A stretch of 64,000 nucleotides of DNA from Caulobacter hibisci (GTDB lineage: Bacteria; Pseudomonadota; Alphaproteobacteria; Caulobacterales; Caulobacteraceae), in the NCBI RefSeq assembly GCF_016135805.1, contig NZ_JADWOX010000003.1, positions 248,001-312,000 on the forward strand, read 5' to 3'. A program made the translations under genes and the position numbers. This document shows, piece after piece, positions 53,241-63,728 of this stretch. Position 1 is the first letter of the stretch, and every line of letters starts with the position of its first letter. The notes below the pieces were generated by a model that made no database searches, had not been told where the DNA came from, and saw nothing but the letters and a program-made list of their open reading frames with translations.

Positions 53241-53525
53241 CTAGACCACGATATTCAGCAGCGAGCCGGGGCGCAGCACCTTCTGCGGCTGTTCGGTCGG
53301 GGCCGTGAAGGTCCTGGGGGCCGTGCGCTGGGCTTGCGGCTGGGTCTGAGCCTGCAGCTGCGCGCTCATCGCCGACTGGGTCGGGCGCGTGGCGGTCGTC
53401 CCGGAAGCCTCGGTGACCGCCGCCTGGAAGAAGGCGGCCGCCCGCGACTGGCCGGCCGGAGTCACGCCGCCGGACGAGGGTCGGGCGGGGACGGCGGGCA
53501 AACCGGTGGGGCGAACGGTGCTCAT
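53241..53525 (-). CDS. hypothetical Ala/Pro/Gln/Thr-rich protein
   Basis: 94 residues, starting MSTVRPTGLPAVPARP at the ATG at 53525 and ending KVLRPGSLLNIVV. Probably disordered: runs of QAQTQPQAQRTAPR. No signal peptide or known domain. The reading frame is supported by an A/T-rich promoter-like upstream region with two TTAACC repeats and by the lack of a competing gene, but the evidence is modest. Confidence 0.5.
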   Translation of the reverse strand: MSTVRPTGLPAVPARPSSGGVTPAGQSRAAAFFQAAVTEASGTTATRPTQSAMSAQLQAQTQPQAQRTAPRTFTAPTEQPQKVLRPGSLLNIVV

Positions 53526-53603
53526 GACGCGCAGATTAGCATGGTTAATGCATCGTGCGCGAGTGTGGTTAACGACGATCTAACCGGCCCGGCGCGCGGC
53601 CGT

Positions 53604-54116
53604 TTACCGCAGTTTGGCGACCAGGGCGTCGAGATCGGCGGGCGTGAGCGGGCCGGTGTGCTTGGCCACGACCATGCCTTGCGCATCGACCATGAAGGTC
53701 TCCGGCACGCCGGTGACGCCGAACTCCACCCCCGCGCGGCCGTCGCGATCAACCAGGCGGGCGGCGAACGGGTCGCCCAGTCGGCCAAGGAACGCCTCGG
53801 TATTGGCCGGGGCGTCCTTGTAGGCGACGCCGACGATGCGCACGCCGCGCGCCTTCAGGGCCATCAGCTGCGGATGCTCGATCTCGCAGGGGGCGCACCA
53901 GGAGGCGAAGAAGTTGACCAGCATCGGCCCGTCGCCCGCCTGGCGGACCGCCGCCGGCGTCCCGCTGTCGAGGTCGGGCAGCGACAGGGTCGGGACGGGC
54001 TTGCCGACCAGGGCGTCGGGGCTGACCTGCGGATTGCGCTTCAGGGCATAGCCGGCGAACAGCACGGCCAAGGCGGCCAGGACGATCAGCGGCGCGAAGG
54101 CCAGCCAGCGCTTCAC
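53604..54116 (-). CDS. ccmG: cytochrome c biogenesis thiol:disulfide protein CcmG/DsbE
   Basis: 170 residues. A membrane-anchored periplasmic thioredoxin that reduces apocytochrome c haem-binding cysteines. N-terminal anchor LAFAPLIVLAALAVLFAG; active site WCAPC in LVNFFASWCAPCEIEHPQL (about residue 75); the cis-proline loop is GVPETFMVD. It starts at a GTG overlapping the ccmD stop (GTGA). Last gene of the ccmCDG run. Confidence 0.95.
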   Translation of the reverse strand: MKRWLAFAPLIVLAALAVLFAGYALKRNPQVSPDALVGKPVPTLSLPDLDSGTPAAVRQAGDGPMLVNFFASWCAPCEIEHPQLMALKARGVRIVGVAYKDAPANTEAFLGRLGDPFAARLVDRDGRAGVEFGVTGVPETFMVDAQGMVVAKHTGPLTPADLDALVAKLR

Positions 54117-54280
54117 TTGGACGGGCCCTTGGCGTCCGCCTGACGACGCTCGGCCTCGGCGCGCCAGCGGCGGGCGCTGGCCAGGCTGTCGGCGATCATC
54201 CAGACGAAGACCACGGCCGTCAGGGCGAAGGCGGGCCAGACATAGACGGCGTACTTGCCGGCGTCGAAATCGAAACTCAT
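54113..54280 (-). CDS. ccmD: haem exporter small membrane protein CcmD
   Basis: 55 residues, too short for many gene finders. MSFDFDAGKYAVYVWPAFAL, then a single membrane helix (TAVVFVWMIADSLASA) and a charged cytoplasmic tail (RRWRAEAERRQADAKGPSK). CcmD bridges CcmABC and CcmE and is needed for release of haem-loaded CcmE. Position between ccmC (4-base gap) and ccmG (4-base overlap) is exactly that of ccmD operons. Confidence 0.92.
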   Translation of the reverse strand: MSFDFDAGKYAVYVWPAFALTAVVFVWMIADSLASARRWRAEAERRQADAKGPSK

Positions 54281-54284
54281 GACG

Positions 54285-55031
54285 TCAGGCCTCCGCCGCC
54301 TTGAGGGCCAGGGCCCGGGCCTTGCGCCGCCAGACCAGGGCGCGGATCCGCACCAGCCACAGCGCGCCGAAGGCCGACAGATAGGCGAGGCTCATCACCA
54401 GCATCGGCCAGGCATAGACGACCGGCAGGCGGTTCTCGGACTTGGCGAACAGGGTCGAGGAGCCCTGGTGCAGGCTGTTCCACCAGTCGACCGAGAACTT
54501 GACGATCGGCAGGTTGATCAGGCCGACCAGGGCCAGGATGGCGGCGGCGCGGGCGGCCTTCTGCTCGTCGTCGAGGGCGCCGCGCAGGGCCAGGTAGCCG
54601 AGATAGAACAGCAGCAGCACCAGCACCGAGGTCAGGCGCGCGTCCCACACCCACCAGGTTCCCCACATCGGCTTGCCCCACAGCGAGCCGGTGGCCAGGG
54701 CCAGGACGGTGAAGGCCGCGCCCAGCGGGGCGCAGGCCTGGGCGGCGGCGTCGGCCAGCACGTGGCGGAAGACCAGGGCCAGGAAGCTGGCGATCCCCAG
54801 GCACAGATAGACGAAGCTGGCGAGGATGGCGGCGGGTACGTGGATGAACATCATCCGCACCGTGTCGCCCTGCTGGTAGTCCTCGGGGACCGTGAAGGTC
54901 AGGATCAGGCCGATGACGGCCAGCACGCCGGCGATCGCCCCGAACATCGGCGCGGCCCAGCGCGAGAAGGCCATGAACCGCTCGGGGTTGGCCAGGAAGT
55001 CGAACGGGTTCTTGTTGTTGTGGGCGCCCAT
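54285..55031 (-). CDS. ccmC: haem exporter permease CcmC
   Basis: 248 residues, six membrane segments. The periplasmic tryptophan-rich haem-handling motif GTWWVWDARLTS is near residue 130, flanked by the histidines in MMFIHVPAA and NSLHQGSS. CcmC loads haem onto CcmE. The ATG at 55031 (MGAHNNKNPFDFLANPERF) is chosen over the upstream start at 55067, which lacks a ribosome site. ccmAB lie 3.3 kb upstream on the same strand. Confidence 0.95.
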   Translation of the reverse strand: MGAHNNKNPFDFLANPERFMAFSRWAAPMFGAIAGVLAVIGLILTFTVPEDYQQGDTVRMMFIHVPAAILASFVYLCLGIASFLALVFRHVLADAAAQACAPLGAAFTVLALATGSLWGKPMWGTWWVWDARLTSVLVLLLFYLGYLALRGALDDEQKAARAAAILALVGLINLPIVKFSVDWWNSLHQGSSTLFAKSENRLPVVYAWPMLVMSLAYLSAFGALWLVRIRALVWRRKARALALKAAEA

Positions 55032-55080
55032 CAACCTTGCATTAGAGCGGCTGACGGACGCCCGCAATCGTCTCGGTTGT

Positions 55081-55698
55081 TTACGAGCCCGACTTGCGCT
55101 CGATGATCACCCGGCGCTCGCCGCGGCCGTCGAAGCCGCGCGGGCCAGGACCGCGGGTCTCGATGCGGCGCACGCTCACGCCGGGGCCGCCGCCGACCTC
55201 GGGGCCGAGGATGTCGAAGGCCTTCTTCTGGCTGGGCGACAGGGCGTTGTAGAAGGCGCGGGTGGCGTCGGCGCGGGCCTTGAACTCGGCCGAGACCTTG
55301 GCCAGCTGCTCGGCTTGGCGATCGAGGCGCTCCAGCGTGGTCGGCGGGGCCTTGTCGGCGGCTTCGGGGCCGTCGTCCTTGATCGGCCGGGGCTCGGGGC
55401 GTTCCTTGGGGCCGGTGGCGGCGACATAGGCCTTCAGGGCGCCTTCCTGGCGGTCGGTCAGCTGCAGCACGTCGCGCAGGTGCTTGGCGCGGGCTTCCGG
55501 ATCGCGATGGGCGCGAATGGCCATCGGCGGCGGGCCGCGGAAATTGAGGCGATCGACGCCCGGAGGGGGCGGCGGCTGGGGGGCTTCCGGCGGAACGGGC
55601 GGGGCCGGCGGCTGGCCGGTCTGGGCCGAGGCGGCGACGACGCCGGCCGTGAGCGCGGCGGCGCCGGCGAGCGCGAGGGTCTTGAGGGCGGGGCGCAT
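55081..55698 (-). CDS. periplasmic LTxxQ/CpxP-Spy-like protein
   Basis: 205 residues from the ATG at 55698, with GGAG eight bases upstream. The signal peptide ends near ASAQ. A proline-rich stretch (PPAPPVPPEAPQPPPPPG) follows, then a helical region with the LTDRQEGALKAYVAAT and LSPSQKKAFD repeats typical of metal-sensor or Spy-like chaperones. The C-terminus is Arg/Gly-rich. A role in envelope or metal stress is inferred. Sits 50 bases upstream of ccmC. Confidence 0.7.
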   Translation of the reverse strand: MRPALKTLALAGAAALTAGVVAASAQTGQPPAPPVPPEAPQPPPPPGVDRLNFRGPPPMAIRAHRDPEARAKHLRDVLQLTDRQEGALKAYVAATGPKERPEPRPIKDDGPEAADKAPPTTLERLDRQAEQLAKVSAEFKARADATRAFYNALSPSQKKAFDILGPEVGGGPGVSVRRIETRGPGPRGFDGRGERRVIIERKSGS

Positions 55699-55974
55699 GA
55701 GGATCTCCATCCAAGGGGGCGGATACGAACTGCAGCCTAGGTTGAGGTCGGTTGTGGCGCGAAAATGTCCGAAGATGCGAACCGTGTTACGCGAATGAAA
55801 CCTGCTCCACCCCGAAGATCCGAAGCGAAGAAAAATCAATGGCTTGTCTCTGTGTCCCGAAGGTCTCGCCGAGACTCATTTCGATAATTTCATGTTACGC
55901 GGCCGCCTGCTGACAGCTCCTGTCACCGGCCTGGGCCATATCCCTTCGTGTTCGAATACGGCATGAGGCCCCCG

Positions 55975-56868
55975 ATGAAACGCGTCGCCTTCCTCGCCCT
56001 GATCCTGGCCGGCCTGCTGTGGGGACTCGGCTTCCCGCTGGGCAAGCTGGTCCTGCGCGAGACCGACGCCGCCCACATGGTGCTGCTGCGCTTCGCCGTC
56101 GCCGCTGTCGTGGCCGCGCCGTTCGCCCTGCGGACCAAGGAAGCGCGTGCGCTGTTCCGCTCGCCGGTGATGCTGGGTTCGGGCGCGCTCTACGGCGTGG
56201 CCTTCATGGTGCAGTTCGAGGGGCTGTCCCATGTCAGCGTCACCCTGGCGGCCCTGCTGGTCGGGGCGATGCCGGCCCTGATCGCCGTCTGCGCCAAGGT
56301 GATGGGCGAAAAGGTCAGCCGGGCCTCGTGGATGGGCGTCGGCGCGGCGACCCTGGGCGCGGCCCTGATCGCCGGCAAGCCCGACGGGGCCGGCTCGCCG
56401 CTGGGCGTGGCCCTGTCGCTGGGCTCGCTGCTGATCTTCCTGGCCTGGCTGGTGGTGCTCAAGCGCGCGCCCAAGCCGCCGACCCCGATGGCCATACCGG
56501 CGGTGACCGTGATCGTGGCGGCCTTCACCGTGCTGCCGATCGCCCTGGTCATGCACGGCCCGCCGAAGCTCGATCTGACGCCGATGGCCTGGAGTGCGGT
56601 GCTGGGCCTGGGCGTGCTGTCGACCCTGCTGGCCACGGCGGCCTGGCAGTTCGGCTCGGCCCGCGTCGGCAGCGCCAGCGCCGGAGTGTTCATCAACATC
56701 GAGCCGCTGATGGGCGCCAGCATCGGCGTTCTGCTATTCGGCGACCACCTGACCCTGGCCCTGGCCGTCGGCGGCCTGATGATCATCGCCGGCAGCTTCG
56801 TGACGGTGCTGGGCGAAAAGCACGCGGCTCCCGACAGCCTGCAGGCGACGCCGGCCCCGGCGCCGTAG
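55975..56868 (+). CDS. EamA (DMT) family transporter
   Basis: 297 residues, ten predicted helices in two EamA repeats (about residues 1-140 and 150-290). The N-terminus LILAGLLWGLGFPLGKLVL and the second-repeat GVFINIEPLMGASIGVLLFGDHLT are family marks. Exports metabolites such as amino acids. GTG at 55948 or ATG at 55963 are possible, but ATG 55975 has GAGG at proper distance. It runs opposite to the ccm genes and splits them. Confidence 0.87.
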   Translation: MKRVAFLALILAGLLWGLGFPLGKLVLRETDAAHMVLLRFAVAAVVAAPFALRTKEARALFRSPVMLGSGALYGVAFMVQFEGLSHVSVTLAALLVGAMPALIAVCAKVMGEKVSRASWMGVGAATLGAALIAGKPDGAGSPLGVALSLGSLLIFLAWLVVLKRAPKPPTPMAIPAVTVIVAAFTVLPIALVMHGPPKLDLTPMAWSAVLGLGVLSTLLATAAWQFGSARVGSASAGVFINIEPLMGASIGVLLFGDHLTLALAVGGLMIIAGSFVTVLGEKHAAPDSLQATPAPAP

Positions 56869-56873
56869 TTCGA

Positions 56874-57007
56874 GATCCTCCCCCTGAAGGGGGAGGTGGC
56901 GGCGAAGCCGACGGAGGCGGAAGTCTCTGAAGACCGGCCCCCTCTGCGGAAGCTGAAAACGGCCCCCCTCCGGCCCTCCGGGCCACCTCCCCCAGAGGGG
57001 GAGGATC
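56874..57007. repeat. intergenic inverted-repeat element, family A-related copy 4
   Basis: The ends GATCCTCCCCCTGAAGGGGG and CCCCCAGAGGGGGAGGATC are inverse repeats. The inner GAGGTGGCGGCGAAGCCGAC parallels family A (GAAGGTGGCGGCGTAGCCGAC in copy 2 read in reverse). Lies between convergent genes. Confidence 0.8.
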
Positions 57008-57015
57008 TTGTTCGC

Positions 57016-57522
57016 TCACCTAGCCTCGCTGCCCAGCCGCCACAGATAGAGCTGCCGCGCGGGCGTTCCGGGGCGGATGTCCTTGAGTTCGTCCTGCTCG
57101 GCCTTGGTCAGCTTGAACTTCGAATAGCCGCGCTCGGCCAGGCACTTCTCCAGGGCCGGGACCGCCTGGTCGCGGACGTTGCGCCAATTGCGGTTCATCC
57201 TCAGCCGGAAGGTGTCGGCATAGCTGTAGGCGGCCTGGGCGGCGGTGGTCGGCGGAGCCGCGCCGGTGGGGCTGATGGCGGGATCGACCGGCAGGTCCAT
57301 CTCGAAGGTCAGGTCCACCTGGGCCAGGGTCACCGGCGCCTGGCTCTCGACGTAGTGCAGGCATTCGGCCGCGTCGGTGCGGTACTTCAGATAGCTGATC
57401 CCCGGCTTGCCCCAGCTTTCCTTGCGGGTCGGGGCCGCCTGGGCCGAGGCGTCGACCAGAAGAGGGGTGGCCAGGGCGAAGGCGGCCAGCAGCGCCAGCG
57501 TCGCGCGCGGGGTCTTGGTCAT
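57016..57522 (-). CDS. hypothetical exported protein
   Basis: 168 residues from the ATG at 57522 (MTKTPRATLALLAAFALATP signal, cleavage near ASAQA). The mature part has two cysteines (AAECLHY, LEKCLAERGYSKFKL), the second resembling the end of many small secreted proteins of Caulobacterales; the LTKAEQDELKDIRPG helix follows. No family recognised. Divergent from the next gene. Confidence 0.65.
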   Translation of the reverse strand: MTKTPRATLALLAAFALATPLLVDASAQAAPTRKESWGKPGISYLKYRTDAAECLHYVESQAPVTLAQVDLTFEMDLPVDPAISPTGAAPPTTAAQAAYSYADTFRLRMNRNWRNVRDQAVPALEKCLAERGYSKFKLTKAEQDELKDIRPGTPARQLYLWRLGSEAR

Positions 57523-57636
57523 CCTGGCGGCTCCCTTCACCGATCGTTGGCCGACCGGTTGATCGTTCGAAGACCCATGTTACCGTGACCATCAAAGAAG
57601 AAAAGAGCGCCGCACGCGCTCGTTGGGAGGCTGCCC

Positions 57637-58143
57637 GTGGACGTCCATCTGCTTTTCGCCGCGGGCCTGCTGATGGCGGTCCAGGCGGCCGCGCCCGTTC
57701 CACCCGCCGCCCAGACCTCGGTCGACGGCGTCACCGTCACCGCCCAGGAGAAGGCCAAGGCCCTGCCGCCCTGGGCCGACAAGGTGCGGTCCGACGGCTG
57801 GCCGTTCTTCGCCGCGGCCGAGGAGGGGATGGTCCTGATGTTCGCCAAGACCGCCAAGGGCAACGACGGCCTCGCGCCGCGCGGCCAGGTCTGGGTGCGC
57901 CACGAGTTCCGCACGCCCCGCACCGAGGCCGAGGCGCCCGCCGCCCCAGCATTCCGGTCGGAGAAGCTGCTGGTCGAGGTCGACTGCACGGCCGGCCGCT
58001 TCCGCAACGCCGCCGCCTTCCGCTATCCGAACAACAACCTCGAAGGGGCCGAGGACGCCTATCGCTTCGAACAGGACTGGCAGGCTCCCGCGGCCGGCAC
58101 GCTTGACGCCACGGTGGTCGAGGCCGCTTGTTTGACGCCTTAG
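57637..58143 (+). CDS. hypothetical exported protein, surface-adhesin-like
   Basis: 168 residues from a GTG with GGGAGG upstream. A hydrophobic N-terminus (LLFAAGLLMAVQAAAP) is a likely signal. EVDCTAGRFRNAAAFRYPNNNLEG in the C-terminal half and a final cysteine (EAACLTP) resemble small secreted proteins annotated near the surface-adhesin protein E family; I hold this loosely. No membrane helix elsewhere. Confidence 0.6.
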   Translation: MDVHLLFAAGLLMAVQAAAPVPPAAQTSVDGVTVTAQEKAKALPPWADKVRSDGWPFFAAAEEGMVLMFAKTAKGNDGLAPRGQVWVRHEFRTPRTEAEAPAAPAFRSEKLLVEVDCTAGRFRNAAAFRYPNNNLEGAEDAYRFEQDWQAPAAGTLDATVVEAACLTP

Positions 58144-58162
58144 TTTTATCTTCCCTAAAGCT

Positions 58163-58303
58163 CGTCATCCCGGAAAGCGCGCAGCGCTTATCCGGGACCC
58201 AGGGGACTGGGCTCCGAGATGGGATCAAGCGCCCTGGCGGTGGTCGATACGATGCGGCGGCCCATGGGTCCCGGCTCTACGCTGCGCTTCGGCCGGGATG
58301 ACG
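58163..58303. repeat. intergenic inverted-repeat element, family E
   Basis: CGTCATCCCGGAAAGCGCGC at the left and CGGCCGGGATGACG at the right are near inverse; inner GGGACCCAGG pairs with the CCCATGGGTCCCGG region. Unlike families A-D in sequence but with the same plan. It lies between the hypothetical gene and ccmB (convergent). Confidence 0.75.
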
Positions 58304-58325
58304 GCTGAAGGGGTGAAGGTAAAGA

Positions 58326-58991
58326 TCAGTCCAGCGCGTTCCTGCACGCCGCCGCCATGGCTAGCGGGCTGAGGGCCACGGCCGCGGCGCTGTAGGCCAG
58401 GAGGAACAGCAGGCCGCCCGTCCACGGCAGGCCGCCGGCCAGGCTGTCGAGCGCGCCGGCCCCGAAGATCACCGGCGGGGCGTAGAGCGGCAGGACGATC
58501 ACCGCCACCAGCAGGCCGCCGCGGCGGCTTCCCAGGGCCAAGCTCGCGCCCAGTCCGCCCAGGAACGAGAAGGCCAGGCCGCCCGCCAGGGCGCAGACGG
58601 ACAGCAGCGGTGCGATCGACGGCGAGGCGCCGAGCGCGACGGCGGCGATGGGCGCGGCCAAGGCCAGCGGCGCGCCGGCCGCCAGCCAGTGGGCCAGGCA
58701 CTTGGCCACGGCGACCGCCTCGAGGGGGACGGGACCCAGGGCCAGCAGGTCCAGGGCGCCGTCTTCGAAGTCGCGTTCGAACAGTCTTTCCAAGGAAAGC
58801 AGGGCCGACAGCGCCAGGGCCAGCCAGGCGATGCCGGGGGCCAGGGCCGCCAGGCGCTCGGGCGCGCGGCCGGCGGCCAACGGCAGCAGGGTGACGACGC
58901 AGGCGTAGAAGGCCAGGGCCAGCAGCGGTCCGCCGCCCCGGCCCCAGGCCAGAGCCAATTCGCGGCGCAGAAGGATGGCGAAGGCTCTCAT
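58326..58991 (-). CDS. ccmB: haem exporter permease CcmB
   Basis: 221 residues, six membrane segments. [36 protein letters not shown] is the CcmB N-terminus, and the interior [25 protein letters not shown] is diagnostic. With CcmA it forms the ABC complex that releases haem-loaded CcmE. It overlaps the ccmA stop. No ccmC follows: the ccm cluster resumes 3.3 kb on. Confidence 0.93.
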   Translation of the reverse strand: MRAFAILLRRELALAWGRGGGPLLALAFYACVVTLLPLAAGRAPERLAALAPGIAWLALALSALLSLERLFERDFEDGALDLLALGPVPLEAVAVAKCLAHWLAAGAPLALAAPIAAVALGASPSIAPLLSVCALAGGLAFSFLGGLGASLALGSRRGGLLVAVIVLPLYAPPVIFGAGALDSLAGGLPWTGGLLFLLAYSAAAVALSPLAMAAACRNALD

Positions 58992-59605
58992 GCCCCCACC
59001 TCCACGCTGCGGGCCGGGATCGGCAGCGGGTCGTGCACGGCGGCCAGCAGCATGCCGCCGCCGGCTAGGTGCTCGGCCAGGATCTCGCCGAACACGGCGC
59101 GGTGGGCGGCGTCAAGCGGGGCCATCGGCTCGTCGAGCAGCCACAGCGAGCGGGGGCTGGCCAGCAGGCGGGCCAGGGAGACGCGCCGGCGCTGGCCGGC
59201 CGACAGGCGGCGGACCTCAAGGTCGAGCAGGCGCGACAGGTCCAGCCGCTCGACGGCGGCGCGGGCCGAGGCTTCCGTCCCGCCGGTCCACTGGACCTGG
59301 AACAGCAGCTCCTCCCAGGCGGTGCGCGTGGTCTTCAGCCCGTCGTGGTGGCCGGCGAGGTGCAGGCCTTCGGCGCGGGCGATCTCCGCCTCCAGCGGGG
59401 CGCCGTCGGGGCCTTCGAAGGCGATGGTTCCGGCCTGGGGCCGCAGCAGGCCGGCGACGGCCCGCAGCAGGCTGGTCTTGCCCGCGCCATTGCGGCCCAG
59501 AAGGGCGGCCGCCTGGCCGCTTTCGAGGTCCAGATCGAGCCCCGAAAACAGGGTCCGCTCGCCCCGCGCGAGGCTCAAACCCTTTATGCGAACGGCTCTC
59601 ATCAT
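58988..59605 (-). CDS. ccmA: haem exporter ATP-binding protein CcmA
   Basis: 205 residues. Walker [15 protein letters not shown] near residue 38, signature [15 protein letters not shown] and Walker [13 protein letters not shown]. The product is the small single-domain CcmA type. Two adjacent ATGs (59605, 59602) are possible starts; the longer frame to 59809 is rejected because it runs through an upstream hairpin and the acnA leader. Confidence 0.95.
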   Translation of the reverse strand: MMRAVRIKGLSLARGERTLFSGLDLDLESGQAAALLGRNGAGKTSLLRAVAGLLRPQAGTIAFEGPDGAPLEAEIARAEGLHLAGHHDGLKTTRTAWEELLFQVQWTGGTEASARAAVERLDLSRLLDLEVRRLSAGQRRRVSLARLLASPRSLWLLDEPMAPLDAAHRAVFGEILAEHLAGGGMLLAAVHDPLPIPARSVEVGA

Positions 59606-59610
59606 CGCAA

Positions 59611-59631
59611 GTCCATGCGCCGCGCATGGAC
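59611..59631. promoter_or_regulatory. perfect palindrome at the ccmA start
   Basis: GTCCATGCG (59611-59619), CCG, CGCATGGAC (59623-59631). It begins six bases upstream of the ccmA ATG, so in the mRNA it would form a hairpin over the ribosome-entry region; as DNA it may be an operator. CATGGACGTTGTGGGT at its right edge is repeated as GATGGACGCTGTGGGT about 80 bases on (59704-59719), nearer acnA. Confidence 0.5.
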
Positions 59632-59786
59632 GTTGTGGGTAACCGGCGCTAAGAAGCGCTCGGCCGTCACCCTCCGCTTTGGATGGGGCGTACGCGGCGC
59701 GAGGATGGACGCTGTGGGTCCGCCTCGATCGCGCGATCCCGGGAGTGGTTTTCCGGCGGCCGTGGACAGAGAAGGGATCCTTCGAA

Positions 59787-62474
<2,688 letters not shown>

Positions 62475-62504
62475 GCGAAGCGCCTTTTCAGGCTGAAGAA
62501 CGAG

Positions 62505-62533
62505 ACGGCCGGTCCTTCGGGACCGGCCGTTTT
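62505..62533 (+). terminator. terminator of acnA
   Basis: ACGGCCGGTCC (62505-62515) pairs with GGACCGGCCGT (62520-62530) around a TTCG tetraloop, then TTTCG. It starts 30 bases after the stop. Confidence 0.9.
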
Positions 62534-62667
62534 CGTTTGTCGGATGGCCGACATCGTCGTCCCGGGGGCGCTGCGGGGCGCTGGCGGCGTTTTCTCGGGG
62601 GTGAAGCGGCCATTTCACGGCCTCGTGAGCGGCGACGCAGCGGTTTCTTGGCTTAAGTGCGCCGCAC

Positions 62668-63375
62668 ATGCGTACGGCTCTGATCTCCCTTGTTTCCCTC
62701 GTCCTGACGAGCGTCGTCGCCGCCCCGGCCGCGGCCAAGTCGCCCATGCTGGTCGAGCTGTTCACGTCCCAGGGCTGTTCGTCCTGCGGCAAGGCCAATC
62801 AGGTGGCCGCCGACCTGGCCGAGCGCGAGGACGTGCTGGCCCTGACCTATTCGGTCGACTACTGGGACTATCTGGGCTGGAAGGACACCTTCGCCAAGCC
62901 GGCCTTCGCCGAGCGCCAGCGTGTCTATGCCAAGGCCTTCGCCCTGCGGGACGTGCCCACGCCGCAGGTGGTGGTGGCCGGCAAGGTCCAGGCCTCGGGC
63001 GCCAAGGCCGAGACCGTCGAGAAGCTGATCGAGTCCACCACGCGCCCGCCGGCCCCCGACATGGAGTTCGTCGGGACCAATCGCGTGGCCGTCGGCTCGG
63101 GCCAGGCCCCGCGCGGCGGCGGCGAGGTGTGGCTGGTGCGCTTCGATCCGCACAAGCAGGAGATCGCCGTCAAGCGCGGCGACAATCGCGGCCAGACCAT
63201 CGTCCACCGCAATGTCGTGCGCGAGCTGGTCAAGCTGGGTCCGTGGTCGGGCCGGGCCAAGATCTATCGCCTGCCCGCCGCCACCGACGAAGACTTGGCC
63301 ACCGCCGTGATCGTCCAGGGCGCCAAGGGCGGCCGGGTGCTGGGCGTGCTGCCCCCGGGCGGCAAGAGCCGCTAG
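62668..63375 (+). CDS. DUF1223 family secreted thioredoxin-like protein
   Basis: 235 residues. A signal peptide ends near AAAKS. MLVELFTSQGCSSCGKANQ has a CSSC pair at the thioredoxin position, and YSVDYWDYLGWKDTFAKP is the DUF1223 hallmark. TPQVVVAGKVQASG lines up with the thioredoxin cis-Pro region. The function is unknown; redox in the periplasm is the simplest guess. Start ATG at 62668. A terminator-like hairpin follows. Confidence 0.87.
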   Translation: MRTALISLVSLVLTSVVAAPAAAKSPMLVELFTSQGCSSCGKANQVAADLAEREDVLALTYSVDYWDYLGWKDTFAKPAFAERQRVYAKAFALRDVPTPQVVVAGKVQASGAKAETVEKLIESTTRPPAPDMEFVGTNRVAVGSGQAPRGGGEVWLVRFDPHKQEIAVKRGDNRGQTIVHRNVVRELVKLGPWSGRAKIYRLPAATDEDLATAVIVQGAKGGRVLGVLPPGGKSR

Positions 63376-63407
63376 AGCGCGCTTTCCTTCTCTCCCCCAC
63401 GCACCGC

Positions 63408-63454
63408 GCAAAAGAAACCCCGCCTCGCCTAGGGGATGGTCGGCGAAGCGGGGT
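63408..63454 (-). terminator. terminator of small RNA copy A, also downstream of the DUF1223 gene
   Basis: ACCCCGCCTCGCC (63417-63429) pairs with GGCGAAGCGGGGT (63442-63454). The minus strand continues TTTCTTTTG; the plus strand has a weaker CTTTAG, so it may work in both directions. Confidence 0.75.
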
Positions 63455-63570
63455 CTTTAGGGAGAGGGGAATTAGAAATACGCGTTTGTCGGCCGACCGG
63501 CGCCTCGTGGCCCGGGTGGGCTGGAGGGGCTGTTCAGGTCCCGGACCGCGTGGCGTTCCGATCGACCGAC
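63408..63570 (-). ncRNA. candidate C-rich small RNA, tandem copy A
   Basis: Inferred minus-strand RNA. A promoter lies just upstream (63575-63603), and it ends at a 13-bp stem (63417-63429 with 63442-63454, one G-T type mismatch) followed by TTTCTTTTG. The body has GGACCTGAACAGCCCCTCCAGCCC, then GGTCGGCCGAC. Copy B shares these in order. C-rich single-stranded loops of this kind occupy ribosome-binding sites in known alphaproteobacterial sRNAs. No reading frame. Its ends are inferred. Confidence 0.55.
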
Positions 63571-63574
63571 CATG

Positions 63575-63603
63575 ACAATCTAGGCGCCCTCCACGGCCGT
63601 CGA
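63575..63603 (-). promoter_or_regulatory. housekeeping-type promoter of small RNA copy A
   Basis: On the minus strand TCGACGG, 12-14 bases, then CCTAGATT: close to the Caulobacter sigma-73 consensus TTGACGS-N10-14-GCTANAWC (one mismatch in the -35, two in the -10). Initiation would fall near 63570, just ahead of the repeat body. Confidence 0.45.
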
Positions 63604-63685
63604 AGGGCGCGATCGGGGTCCTTTCGCGACCGGATGCGGCGCCTTCGTGGCCATCTTTGCAGGGGCGGAAACAGCCGGAAGCCGG

Positions 63686-63728
63686 ACAAGCAAAAGCCCG
63701 CGCGGGAGGGGGGAAATCCGCGCGGGCT
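63686..63728 (-). terminator. terminator of small RNA copy B
   Basis: AGCCCGCGCGG (63695-63705) pairs with CCGCGCGGGCT (63718-63728) around 12 bases. The T-run TTTTGCTTG occurs only on the minus strand, with no minus-strand protein gene upstream of it in the window. Confidence 0.8.

Noticed and set aside
9170..58303. CRISPR array
   Set aside because: The repeats are dispersed, long and palindromic, without regular short repeats and spacers.
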